DNA of 64,000 nt from positions 434,001 through 498,000 of the forward strand of contig NHZP01000012.1 of NCBI GenBank assembly GCA_003313425.1. The letters are read 5' to 3'. Position numbers and translations under genes: made by a program. Shown one piece after another: positions 33,079 to 44,635 of this stretch. This stretch comes from Pseudopyrenochaeta lycopersici (lineage: Eukaryota; Ascomycota; Dothideomycetes; Pleosporales; Pseudopyrenochaetaceae). Numbering within the stretch: the stretch's first letter is position 1; the number at the start of each line of letters is the position of its first letter. Under the pieces are notes generated by a model. The model ran no database searches. It was not told the origin of the DNA and saw nothing but the letters and a program-made list of their open reading frames with translations.

Positions 33079-34123
33079 TTATTTCCGCTCACTTTCGTTC
33101 AACCATTTATATACAACCCTTGCGTCCTTTCCTTTGTACCTCTCATCCTGCATCGCCTCGCCAAATGCCTCCAACGTTGGCTTGTCTAGGATTGTCCTTG
33201 CACCGACCATTTCCGCAAGCTGGCTCCCCATAGCCAATACCTTTGCGCACAACTCAATCCTGAACCCGCCCTCGTAGCCCCTCGAACTCGGTACGTTTTC
33301 CTGAATTCCCGGTACTGGATTGCTTTTACTCGTAACCCAGCACTGGCCGCCAGAAACGTTGATAACATCTGTGAGGAGCGAGACATCTAATCCCATTTTC
33401 GTGCCGATGTTCAGCGCTTCGGAGGCCGCCAGCGAAGTGATGGCACTGAGATAGTTGTTGATCACTTTGAACGCAGTCCCAGAGCCGATGTCGCCGCAGA
33501 GAAATATCGAATCAGCTTTCCCCATATGTGAAAGATAGCTCTTCACGGTGGGATACAGGGACTTGTTGTTCATGCCCGCCATGAAAGCCAGTGTGCCACC
33601 TTGCGCACCCATCGGTCCGCCCGAGACAGGGGCGTCAACGAATGTTAGCTGGGAAGAGGCGGCAGATGACGAGACCGCCTTTGCAACCTCGAGGATCGTT
33701 GCAGTTTCGATAGTACCGCACTCCATTATGATCTTCCCAGTTTCTTTCTGGCTTTCATTGTCTCTCGCTATGCTCTCAGCTCCAGAGAGAATACCAGACG
33801 AGGGGTCAAGGTAAACTTTCTTCACTGCATTTGAATCCGGCAACATTGTTATGACTGTACCTGCTCTCCTTATTGCTTCATAGCCGTTATCGATGACATC
33901 CACCGGACCCTTGCCTTCGGCGTCTTTCTGAAAGCGCGTGAGAGCGTCAGAGGAAACGTCGCATACCAACAAACTATACGACTCATCGAGTCCTTTTCGA
34001 AGGTTCAAGGCCATGGGGTAGCCCATCACGCCGAGGCCTATGGTAAAGTTAGCTCCAATGACTGACCAAGTTGAGGGAATGTTTCGCACCGATGAAGGCC
34101 ACTGTCTTGCTTGGAGAAGACAT
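33079..34123 (-). CDS. 3-Hydroxyisobutyrate dehydrogenase-like protein 2
   Basis: Exons 34123-34090 and 34037-33079 give 330 aa. The 52 bp intron (GTGCGA, branch GCTAAC, ATAG) lies within the Rossmann loop, and splicing yields TVAFIGLGVMGYPMALNLR. Further motifs: TVITMLPDSNAVKKVYLDP, DAPVSGGPMGAQGGTLAFMAG (substrate loop) and TAFKVINNYLSAITSLAASE with the catalytic Lys. The expected reaction is NAD(P)-dependent oxidation of a beta-hydroxy acid. It is a paralogue of the gene at 29262-30272 but clearly diverged and with its intron elsewhere. It is divergent from the transporter gene. Confidence 0.88.
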
Positions 34124-34714
34124 ATTAAAATATTCAAGAGCAAATAATACCACGGTGAAGATACAGGTCGATATTCTTGCTCGATTCGTACAATGTGTGT
34201 ATTGAGTTCTGCAAGTCGTTAAACGCACTCAGAGATTGCTTTGAAGCATAGTCGTCAATACAACTCTGCACCTGTTATTTGTGTATCGAATTGCCCCTGC
34301 TATTTCAGCATTCCGCTGACTCCGAATTCTGTGCGTGGATGCGTTCAGTATTCCTCCTGCTGCGTGACCCCTCTTACCGCGTCTCGCCCCGCGTTGGAGA
34401 AGAACAACCCCCTTCTCCACCTCCACACTTTCACCGATCGGCACTCGGGTAAATGTCCCACGACAGCTTCACCAACGCCGCTGACGTCTTTAGCTGATCT
34501 CACGGAAGACAACTGGCCATGTCTGCAGCGATCGGCTCATACATGGACCCAAAGTGGGAGAAGCAACGGCAACTCAATGGATTCCCTGTGTCGCGAGCCA
34601 TCAACGGCGACCACCCTTGCTAGACCATTATGATAACATTTTCTTTAAGTCTAGATCTGAAGTGCATCAACTTGGGCATTTCATTCACCCAGTCCTGTCT
34701 CTCAATGCAAGACA
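34124..34714. promoter_or_regulatory. Divergent promoter of dehydrogenase 2 and transporter
   Basis: 591 bp. No exact TTGGGGAA, but TTGGAGAA at 34394-34401 fits the ADR1 core TTGGRG. Confidence 0.4.
34394..34401 (+). promoter_or_regulatory. Candidate ADR1-type regulator site, variant TTGGAGAA
   Basis: One base different from the exact cluster motif but within TTGGRG. It lies between the divergent starts, 271 and 314 bp away. Confidence 0.3.
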
Positions 34715-36433
34715 ATGGCGGCAGCATTTGAGGCCAAACCGCCGCTGCTAGAATTGGATTCTCAGGAAAAACGTGAGCAGGTCCATCATGAACATCTCTC
34801 GCAGGACAAGAGCCCCGAATCCTTGGAAGCAAAGAGGAAAGAGGATAAGCTGCGACGGAAGCTTGATTGCTTTGTTGCACCAGTCATGATGCTGTTAATG
34901 TTGATCAGCTACCTCGACAGAGGTAACATTGGCTTCGCAGCAACGCAGGGCATGACGGTTGACATTGGACTAAAGGGAAGCGAGCTGAATGTATGTGTTC
35001 CTTGGAGGGACTGAAAATGAATCCTAACGAAAACTTAGACCGCAGTGTCCGTATTCTACATCTTCTACATTCTCGCCGAAGTAAGTTGCCACCCTAGCCT
35101 CATCCAGGCTTTGTACTGACATTGCTACAGTTCCCGACCTCCCTGTTGGTCAAACGCCTCCAGTTTAATCGTGTTATTCCGATCATCACCTTCTGCTGGG
35201 GCATTGTTTGTCTATGCACCGGCTTCGTGCAAAACTTTGGCGGATTGGTCACCACACGTATCTTCCTCGGCTTTTTCGAAGGCTGTCTCTTCCCTTCCAT
35301 GACGCTCTTTCTTTGCAATTGGTATACAAGAGAAGAATTGGGTATTCGAATCGCGTATCTGTTCATCGCGAGTGCGTTGAGTGGTGCCTTTGGCGGGTTG
35401 ATTGCGTTTGGCATCCTTTATATGGATGGGGTCAGGGGATGGCCAGGGTGGAGATGGTAAGTCCTACTCTGTTGTTGTGATTGAAACAGACTCCAGTAGT
35501 CCCTTTGACTGATACGCCGGCCCAGGCTCTACGTAATCGAAGGGATCATTACGGTTATCTGGGCATTTTGCTGTATCTTCCTCGTATCAAAAGACTTTGA
35601 GACAGCATACTTTCTGAACGAAGAGGAGAAGGAGCTCATGCGTCAGCGAGCTAGACGAACACAGGTTTACTCTGACTCCGCCGGATCAGGACATTACGGC
35701 AAAGTAGATATCAAGGAAGCGGCGAAGGACATTAAGAGCTGGGTTCACGGCTGCATACAAATCGCAGTTGTAACAATTCTCTATGGCTTCGGGACATTCT
35801 TACCTATAATCATCAAAAACGGCTTCCACTACTCGACAAAACAGGTATACGCGCCGACAACTAATTTTCAGATCTCTTCACGATACTAACACCGACCAGG
35901 CACAATACCTCGTCATTCCAGTCAACATCTGGGGCGCAATCGTGTACGCCATCGGCGCATACCTCTCTGATCGATACCAAGCCCGCTTCCTCCCCCTGAT
36001 CCTCATGGCCCCCTTCGGCATCACAGGCTACGCAATCCTGCTCTCCCCCGTCAGCCCTGGCGTGCAATACTTTGCAACCTACCTCATCGCAACGGCATGC
36101 TTCATCTGCACCGGCGGCAACATCACCTGGCTGTCCGCTAACTGCGCCCCAGATGGGAAACGCGCCGCCTCGCTCGGAATTCTTCTCACGCTAACGAACA
36201 TCGGAGGCGTGGTGTCGGGCCAGATATACCAGAGCAATGCGGCTCCGAAGTATACGCTGGGACATGCTTGGAGTTTGGGGTGCTTGAGTTTTGCGTGGTG
36301 TGGGTGGTGGATTGTGAGACAGATCTATAGGAGGAGGGAGAAGCGAAAAGATGTGAAGAATAGGCATGGGTATGTCATACCAGTGGGAAAGATGTACACG
36401 GATCGCGAGCCAGACTTTCGGTATCAGATATGA
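34715..36433 (+). CDS. MFS transporter, anion:cation symporter (Dal5/TNA1-like)
   Basis: Five exons, 34715-34990, 35039-35080, 35131-35456, 35526-35844 and 35900-36433, give 498 aa with 12 predicted membrane segments. Diagnostic features: MLLMLISYLDRGNIGFAA (start of helix 1, SYLDR motif of the allantoate permease family), TTRIFLGFFEGCLFPSM (helix 4) and FLCNWYTREELGIRIA (loop 4-5). Exon 2 is only 42 bp and completes helix 2. The family carries carboxylates such as allantoate, nicotinate, pantothenate or phthalate-like acids into the cell with protons. Here it probably imports the substrate of the catabolic cluster; the identity is not predictable. Confidence 0.9.
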
Positions 36434-37191
36434 GGAACTTCCAACCACTTCAAGGACTTTCATGCCGCCCGGTACCATTCGCCTGCAGTACCCAATATCT
36501 CAGACGTCGTTCCAATCTTATGCCATTTTCTCGCTTAGGTCAAGTCAGAAAAATGATGTTGAATAGCCAATGACTGGCATAAAGAGAGGAATCAATGCTT
36601 GACGGTGGGGACGAACGCGTGCAGGAATGGTTGAGCGATGTAGAGGGGAGACAGGGAAGATAGGCCGTAGTCATGTTCGATCTCTGCGCGGCGACTCGTA
36701 GAAGAGCATACTTAGAGCCGGGATTAGATGTATGACGAAGCAAGCACGGTGCTATTGTGCTATACGGCTCTCGAGCAAGAGCTCTGCGCTCCTTGACAAA
36801 ATGGTCGCTTCATTACGTACACAGCCAGGTTTGTAATAAATATATCACATAACACGAGACAATGTTGGAAGAAGTAATCTTGTTACTTTTCAGCTTCTAG
36901 GTCTATTTGACCCGTTCAAGTAGGACGAAGATGTCCCACACACTAATCCACTATGTCTGGATCCGTCTAGGTTGAATCGACAAATGTACCAAAACGCTAT
37001 GCTCCCAATTCGTGTTGAATGACCCAGTGTTGAATGACCCGCTCCATTATGGTTATATGACCCAGCCCGGCACACCAGTAACGCCAAATACCTTCCCAGT
37101 GGAATGTCAGATTGTTGAAGAAGACATCACCATCCCAAGCCTAGAGACTACAGGCTGTACCAGTTAATGGCAGCCTACGATACAATGCTGT
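36434..37191. other. Convergent intergenic region with a 15 bp tandem repeat
   Basis: 758 bp between the convergent transporter and C1-THF synthase genes, the right edge of the cluster. It holds a perfect two-copy 15 bp tandem repeat (last base excepted) at 37012-37041. No gene seen. Confidence 0.5.
37012..37041 (+). repeat. Two-copy 15 bp tandem repeat
   Basis: GTGTTGAATGACCC followed by A and then by G; the two units differ only at their last base. Likely replication slippage. Confidence 0.8.
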
Positions 37192-40100
37192 TTAGAACAT
37201 GCCGTCGATCTCACCCGTCTCAACATCGACATCGATGTTCAGATATCCGGGCGCGGTCGGTAGGCCGGGGATCGTCTGAATGTCTGCCGCCAGTGCGTAG
37301 AGGTATCCTGCACCAGCCGCCATGCGCACGTCTCTAATTGGCACTGTAAAGCCTGTTGGTGCACCCTTCAGACTCGGGTCATGAGACAAAGAGTACTGTG
37401 TCTTCGCTACACAAATGGGGAGGTTGCCGAGTCCTTGCTTCACATAGGTATCGACCTTCTTCTGTGCAAGCTCGGAGAACTCGACAGCGCTGGCGCCGTA
37501 CATCTTCTTCGCAATGGTTTCCATGCGCTCTTGGACGGTGCCGGCGTTGATGTCATACAAGAGCTTGAAGTCTGGCTTTGGCTTCTCGGAGGCGGCGATT
37601 ATGGCCTTTGCAAGATCTACAGCGCCCTTTCCACCCTCAGCGAAATGGTTTGCTGGAATGGCGTCTTCAGCGCCTGCTGCAATCGCTTCTTCCTTGATAA
37701 CATTGATCTCTGCATCTGTATCGGTAGAGAAGCGGTTGATAGCAACGACAACGGGAACACCGTATTGTTTCGCGTTCTCAATGTGCTTCTTCAGGTTCAC
37801 ACACCCTGCACGGAGCGTCTCGATGTTCTCAGTGCGATAGACTTCAGGAAGCTGCGCACCAGGGCTGATATCGGGACCGCCACCGTGGTTTTTGAGTGCT
37901 CGGACAGTAGCGACGATGACGACAGTATCAGGCACGAGGCCGGAAGAGCGGCACTTGATGTTAAAGAAGCGCTCACCGCCCATAGTAAAGTCGAAGCCGG
38001 CCTCGGTGACGACGAAACCAGTCTGCGCATTGTGGTCCTCATCAGGCTCGGTACCGGCCAGCTTGAGAGCAAGTCTGTCTGCCAGCACTGACGAAGCCCC
38101 GATACTGATGTTTGCAAATGGACCGGCGTGAACGAAGACTGGAGTGCCTTCCAGTGTTTGCATCATGTTCGGCTTAATGGCATCAACAAGCAAGGCTGTC
38201 AAAGCACCGCCGGCACCGATGTCGTCGCAAGTGACAGGATCGCCGGCACGGGAGCTGGCCACAACCATGCGTCCAAGTCGCTCTCTCAAATCGGCAAGAT
38301 CGTTGCTGAGAGCAAGGATGGCCATGCATTCACTGGCAACGGAGATATCGAATCCAGTCTCACGTGTGTGGCCCTTCTCTGTGGGGGCTTGGCCGATTGT
38401 GATCTTTCGTAGATGCCTGTCATTGACATCAAGGACGCGTCGCCATGTGATGGTCTCAGGGTCGATGTCCAGCCTGGCAAACTTTCGGATCTCCTCCTCA
38501 GTCAGATCATCTGGGTTGGTCTTGTCGATACCGAGCTTCTTGAGGCGGCGGAACATGACGGGCACAAACTCGCGCTTGCCCTTCTTGGCTGGTACGAGTC
38601 GCTTGTAGAGAGGTCCATCCTTCTGTGTGTTTTCATGGAACATGCGCGTCTCGATGGCAGCAGCGAGAAGATTGTTTGCGGCAGTGATGGCGTGAATGTC
38701 GCCCGTGAGATGGAGATTGAACTGGTCCATGGGAATGACCTGGCTGTATCCTCCACCGGCAGCGCCTCCCTTGATACCGAAGGTAGGACCCATACTGGGT
38801 TGTCGAACGTTGGCGAAGCAAATCCTGCCGAGATGCGCACCCAAAGCCTGCGCGACACCAATCGTCGTAGTCGATTTGCCCTCTCCGAGTGGTGTGGGCG
38901 TGATACCAGCAATGAGAATGTACCTTCCATTGCGGCGGTGCTCGAGTCGCTTCAGTAGAGAAAGATCGACCTTGGCCTTGGTAGCGCCATAGGGCTCCAA
39001 TTCATGGGGGAGAATGCCGACCTCTTTCGCTACAGTTGTGATCTGCTTGGGGTGTTGCTTCCTCGAGATGGCGATGTCTGAGGGTATGGGGTCTTCCAGC
39101 TTGATAGGGAGAGGCGAGATCTTTCGCTTCTTCTCGCGGTCAAAGGTGGCGTCGGCCGAGTCGACGAGGTTCTGCAGCAGCATGGCAATCGTCATGGGTC
39201 CGACACCGCCGGGGACTGGAGTGATGTGCGACGCAACCTCGGCTGCAGACTCAAAGTCGACATCTCCCACCAGTCTCTGGCCGCTCTTCTTTGTGTCGTC
39301 AGGAATGAAGTTGGTGCCGACGTCAATAACAACGGCGCCAGGCTTGAGCCAGTCTCCCTTGACGAACTGCGCTTTGCCAATGGCGGCAACCACGATGTCT
39401 GCCTGCCTGACAACTTCTGGCAGGTTGGCGGTGCGTGAGTGGCACACCGTGACGGTGGCGTCGGCGTTCTTCAGCAGGTAGCTGACTGGGCTGCCCACAA
39501 TGTCGCTGCGTCCCAGCACAACGGCGTTCTTGCCACGGATGTCAACGCCTGCCTCTTGCAGCAGCACCATGACTCCCTTGGGCGTGCAGGGCGTGAACAG
39601 CGGCTTCCCTCCCCGCTTCGCCAGCTCCCCAATGCTCTGGATGCCAAAGCCGTCGACATCCTTCTCGTCGGCAACAGCCGATGTTATGGTGTGCTCGGAG
39701 ATGTGCTTAGGAAGGGGCAATTGGACGAGAATGCCATGCACCGAGGGGTTGTTGTTGTACTCGTAGACCTTGTGCAGGAGGTCAGACTCGGTCGTGTCCT
39801 CCGGGAGATGGACAAGCTCGCAGTCGATGTTGGCCTCCTCGGCGGCCTTGAGCTTCATGCGCACATAAGTGCTGGAGTCTGAGCGGTCGCCGACTGCCTT
39901 CGATTAGCCTCGTCTGCCCCATGGCGGGCTTCAATGGCACCCGCGACTCACCCTGCACAATCTTCAAGCTGGGCCGGTACCGTGGATTGCCCGCCTGCCG
40001 CTCCTTGATCTTCTGCCCCAGCCGCTCGCGGATCGCCTTCGCAATGGCGGTACCGTCGATCTTTTGTGCCGTCATCCTGAAGCTGCTACTCGAGAAGTGC

Positions 40101-40246
40101 CGCCTGTCCCTCACAGTCTTGGGCGCAGTATATAGATGACGGGGTGACTGCAGTGCACAATATTTTTTGCTGCACGGCGGGGTAGCTTGCGGAAAGCAAC
40201 GGGCGAGACCAGGAACGCGTCCGCCGCAAATCGGATGCACCTTCAT
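37192..40246 (-). CDS. C1-tetrahydrofolate synthase, trifunctional
   Basis: Exons 40246-39952 and 39893-37192 give 998 aa, or 941 aa from ATG 40075. The N-terminal dehydrogenase/cyclohydrolase part has VGDRSDSSTYVRMKLKAA (across the intron), VQLPLPKHI, KDVDGFG, VVLGRSDIVGSPVSYLL and TPVPGGVGPMTIAML. The synthetase part has AGITPTPLGEGKSTTTIG (ATP loop) and NVRQPSMGPTFGIKGGAAGG. It interconverts one-carbon units on folate for purine, thymidylate and methionine synthesis. The first 57 residues from 40246 are Arg/Ser-rich without acidic runs (RRHFSSSSFR just before the second Met) and look like a mitochondrial presequence. Start at 40246 would give a mitochondrial form, 40075 a cytosolic form. 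Splicing intron 39894-39951 is required for the conserved VGDRSDS motif. Confidence 0.95.
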
Positions 40247-40651
40247 GGCCCAGCCGGCGAATCTTTTCCAAGTTTAGTGAGCAAAATGCGATGGAATTGA
40301 TGCAAGCATATCTATGTTTCCAAATAACTCGGTTTATCGTGTGCACATGCCCTCGAAACCCCCGGAACAAAGATGAAGGCGCGCCGACGCCAAAGTTTTC
40401 CGGTCCGCCTTTTTCCTGCGGGTTATTACGTACCATCAAGGGTGCCAGGGCTAAACACGGATATCTTATACAACATTCCTGGAATGTAGAGGCTTTCATA
40501 ATCTTGTTCATCTCAGCTGCGCTATGCGATCGGTGTGATTCGTCCTAGGGCCCCTCTCCGCGGCCATTGATTCTTGCTATGTCGACCTTAGTCTACCGGA
40601 ATAGGCAATAAACCCCAAGCTCCTCCCCTCAGTATGCTTATGGCGTTCAGG
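40247..40651. other. Intergenic region
   Basis: 405 bp with the promoter of C1-THF synthase and the 3' flank of the next gene. No gene seen. Confidence 0.5.
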
Positions 40652-42174
40652 CTATGCATTGCATGCGTCCATTAGGATTCCATAGAGCACAAACATCTGC
40701 TCCGCCATAGGCTTCAAGCGCTCTGCACACTCTGCTTGGCAGAACCTAGCGAACCTATCCGGGTGCCAGATATTCCGTCCCTCTTTGAGCCATTCATACG
40801 CGTACTTACCAGAGCCCTCGAGCAGGATAGCCAAGTCATGTATGCAGATGCCCAGAGAAGAAGCCACTTCCTTACGCGACTGACAGTCATGTCTGCTGCA
40901 TGTGTCCATGTAGTCTGCCATCGGGGGGAAGCTGCACAGCTGACCAGGCACCATCATCTTCTGAAGATCTTCTTGGAACCGTTGATAGGCGACCCTCGGA
41001 TTGCTATGAAGCTTTTGCTCTTCAAAATCTAGCCAGGAACGGTGCACCCATCCCTTGACGTTCATCCTACCCAGGCCGACGAGCCAGTCACGGCCCATGT
41101 CTCGGAAGACTTTAATCCTCTCTCCCTTCACAAGATCCAGTTCCCATGATTCCCTCGGGTGAGGTCGACCTGACTTTCGGCTTGTTGCCCACTGGTAGGG
41201 TTCATCGGGCTCCTGAACCACCTGCTGGAGGACGAGATTTGGTGCGGAAGACTCTTCAATGGACGGCAAGTTGGTGTGTAAGCATTCTTGACCAAAGCGA
41301 ATCACGAAATGTACCTCCTTTCCCAATTGCTGCTTCTTGAGAAAGGCAAAAGTCTCTCCTGTGGCAGCATGAGGATCGATGGCCACATACTAAGTCATAT
41401 TAGCCATGCCCAAAGCGAAACCTTGGATGCCATACAGCGAGCTCATTCAATGACTTGGATCCTAATTTCTTGGATCCCGACCTTTTCCATAACTGTTGCC
41501 ATGCGGCACGCATGATGTCTGCTTGATAGTTCCAGAAGTGGAGGTCACCACACTTGACATAGAATGTCCCGTCGCGATGCCACTGCACATTATCGAGCGT
41601 ATCGTTCTTGAAAGAACCTGCCATTACGCCGCCATTATGCTCTCGGAATGCGGAGCTCAGATGGCAGAGCTGGACTTGGAGGAGGTTAGGAACTTTTGAG
41701 CATGCCCACACTGTCTGTGACCATACCACGAATGACCCATTGTCTCCGAGCTGAACACGGAGGGAAGAGGCGAGATTGCCTGTGCTGCCGAGCTGCTGAA
41801 TGGACTCACGCAATGCCGATGGCGCACCTTGACCAAGTCGAAAAGTGCAGGTGCCATCTTTCGTCTCGTAGGCAAAGAACCAAGACTCGACTTCGCTTCC
41901 AAAGGAAGCCCAGATGATCCTCTTGACATAGCCGATGGATGTCTCGGCAGCAATCTGCATTGGGAGATAAGTACTGTAGCAGAAGGATCAGCTTCTTCTC
42001 CACCGAAGTTCAAGTTACTTACGCGTTAAAACCGTTCGGAGTGCCGCATAATTGCCTACCATCTGGGCCGAATGCTACGATATACTTGTCAGCGGGAAGG
42101 TCTTCGAGTCGATCTAGCGCGGTTGAAATGGAGGTCGCGTCTGGTAAGTCAGCGCAAGACATAGTAGCTGGCAT
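40652..42174 (-). CDS. Hypothetical protein with SH3-like and J-like segments
   Basis: Exons 42174-42023, 41973-41436 and 41389-40652 give 475 aa; introns are 49 and 46 bp. Joining exons 2 and 3 gives NELA-YVAIDPHAATGETFA, a smooth reading that shows the two long frames form one gene. No full family was recognised. Visible parts: an N-terminal beta-rich region (YIVAFGPDGRQLCG, GYVKRIIWASFGSEVESWFF), an SH3-like stretch (LVKGERIKVFRDMGRDWLVG, about residue 320) and a C-terminal helical segment with NIWHPDRFARF resembling the end of a J domain, though the HPD loop context is degenerate. Expected location and partners are unknown. An ATG at 42162 is an alternative start. Confidence 0.7.
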
Positions 42175-43465
42175 GTACGCCGCTACTGCTAGGAAGGGCT
42201 TTAATCTATAGATAGTCAGTTCCTATTATCAAGAGCAGTTTAAGGTCGCTTCAAGTGAGCTGCGAGGTATTGCGAGGTAAGTAAGTCGTTGAGAGCAGGA
42301 GTGTTTGCGCCAAGCCTGCACTGAGCCCAATGCAGTTGCAAGTTATTGTAATTTTCCTATCAAAGTAATCGATTTCACGATTAGAAAATCATTCGTTAGC
42401 CATATAGTCCTGTACTTCATCTGCACACAGCTTTGTAGATTCGGCAGCTGAACTGTCATTGAGTAGAATCTACTGCAATAGTACAGTAGCATGCTTCCAT
42501 GGCGCCGTCATGTCCATCGGATGGAAAGATTAGTGGTGCAAGGACATGCGTCCGATGATGTGGTTTGCTTCAAAGCCTTTGCTTGGATGGCGTAACCAAA
42601 AGTCCAAAGCAGCTCAGGAGTTGTGCGTATGAACGATTACAATTTAGTTTAAGCTGGAAACATGACCTTGTCGAAGCCTGAGGATATATGATTGGCATAT
42701 GACTTATGTTGCTGAATACACACGCCAGGCGCAATGTTGTCCCAAGATCTTAGCCGGAATATGTGCAGTTGGAGAGCCAGGCATTGCATCATGGCTCAGC
42801 GTAAGCGTTCGTTCAGTCTAAGCTCTTTTGGCTGCTGAATAGCATACTAGATTGACACGCTGTCGTATGCTGCATTCATGTAATTTAAGAGATATTTTTA
42901 TCTTGAATAAATATGAAATGAACCGCTTTGCAGACTAAATGTGCCAGAGATCATCGAAGGTAGATATGGCACAGGAGATGAGATCCAATCAATGGACTTA
43001 CTAACAAGCAGAGGGGTTCGCAAGAGACATGCGTCATTGCGATGAATCGGCCAGTTTACCTGTGAGTCAACGACGCATCGTGATAAACTTCCGCTGATGC
43101 TGATGCGATATGCACCAGCCCATCGCGTGTCGTGCACAGGTGAGACGAATCTCAGGAGCAGTTTGACTCATAGCTGGCGGAACTTGGTCAACAAGGCGAC
43201 CAGCCCAGTCATGGCTATTTGGCCCCCATTATTCCAATGGTTGTATGGGAGATGTCTGAGTCAAGTCGAGATCTGAGTATGTCGTTCAGGGCATTTGGCG
43301 ATTTATGCGGGACACTTTGCACTAGTGATGCTTCGGGATTAGCTCCAAAACAGCCCACCTTCAACTCCAAGCCGTCGATATCAGAACAGTCACCGAAATT
43401 TGACGAAACCGCCTCCCCGCCATATATACCCCGACCACCCCTTCGTCCACACACGCACCGCCAAA
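42175..43465. other. Intergenic region
   Basis: 1.29 kb between divergent genes, AT-rich in its middle. A TATATA box-like sequence lies about 40 bp before the eIF3i start (near 43423). No gene recognised. Confidence 0.5.
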
Positions 43466-44635
43466 ATGAGGCCGATTTTGCTTTCGGGACACGAGCGTGC
43501 GCTCACGCAGGTCAAATATAACGCGGATGGCGACATCATCTTCTCAGTCTCCAAGGATCATGTTGTGTGCGCGTGGTGTTAGTACTGGCCTGGACAAGCG
43601 AGAAGGAGGCATCGAGCTGACAAGATGCAGACTCACACAATGGCGAGCGGTTAGGAACCTACCATGGCCACCAGGGCGCTCTCTGGACTGTCGACGTGAA
43701 CCCCTCATCCGAACTTCTCGCAACCGGTGGCGCAGACAACACAATGCGATTATGGGAGGTCAAGACTGGCAAGCTTCTGCACACATGGGAGTTCAACACA
43801 TCGATCAAGCGTGTCGAGTTCTCAGCGGACGGCAGGCAGTTGCTTGGTGTGACAGAGAAGCGATCGGGTCACCTATCCACAATCTGCGTATACGAGATCA
43901 ACCCGGACCCAGAGGCGCAGCAGTCGGATGAGCATTTCTTGAGGATAGTGTGCGATGAGAGTAAGGCGACGGTTGCAGGTTTCAGCTATCTAGCAAAATA
44001 CATCATCTCGGGACATGAGGATGGTTCCATTACACAGTGGGATGCGAAGACTGGAGAACTGCTCAGCAGCAATTACGACGTGCATGAGCCAGATATGCAG
44101 AGTACGCGAAAACCTTGACATGACGGCATACCATGGCTAATATGGCATAGTCACCGACCTCCAGTGGGCACCAGACCGAACATATTTCATCACTGCCTCG
44201 AAAGACAAGACCGCGAAGGTGCGTTTGCAATATTCGAAGCTGCTTGAGACCACAGCTAACACTGCTCAGCTCGTTGATGTCGAAGACCTCACCGTCCTTA
44301 AATCCTACGTTGCCGACACTCCCCTCAACAGCGCCGCCATTACTCCGGTAAAGGACTTTGTCATCCTCGGCGGAGGTCAAGCCGCCATGGACGTCACTAC
44401 CACCTCTGCTCGCCAGGGTAAATTCGAAGCTCGCTTCTATCACAAGATCTTCATGGAGGAAATCGGCCGTGTACGTGGTCACTTCGGTCCGCTGAACTAT
44501 GTTGCTGTGCATCCACAAGGTACAAGCTACTGCAGTGGAGGCGAGGACGGATATGTGCGCGTACACCACTTCGATAAACCATACTTTGACTTTTTATACG
44601 AAGTCGAGAGGGAGGCGGCGCAGGCGAACTTGTAG
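43466..44635 (+). CDS. TIF34: Translation initiation factor eIF3 subunit i (TIF34), WD40
   Basis: Four exons, 43466-43577, 43631-44101, 44151-44218 and 44270-44635, give 338 aa, the expected size. The first intron has branch GCTGAC. WD repeats are clear: [39 protein letters not shown] followed by [48 protein letters not shown] and [20 protein letters not shown]. The first splice gives [18 protein letters not shown], the family sequence. eIF3i is a seven-bladed propeller that binds eIF3b/g in the 43S pre-initiation complex. Housekeeping. Confidence 0.95.

Noticed and set aside
22778..36433. Secondary-metabolite biosynthetic cluster
   Set aside because: No polyketide synthase, peptide synthetase, terpene cyclase or P450 is present; the enzymes are catabolic in type.
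37381..38091. 236-codon frame antisense to C1-THF synthase
   Set aside because: Shadow of a strongly conserved gene on the minus strand.
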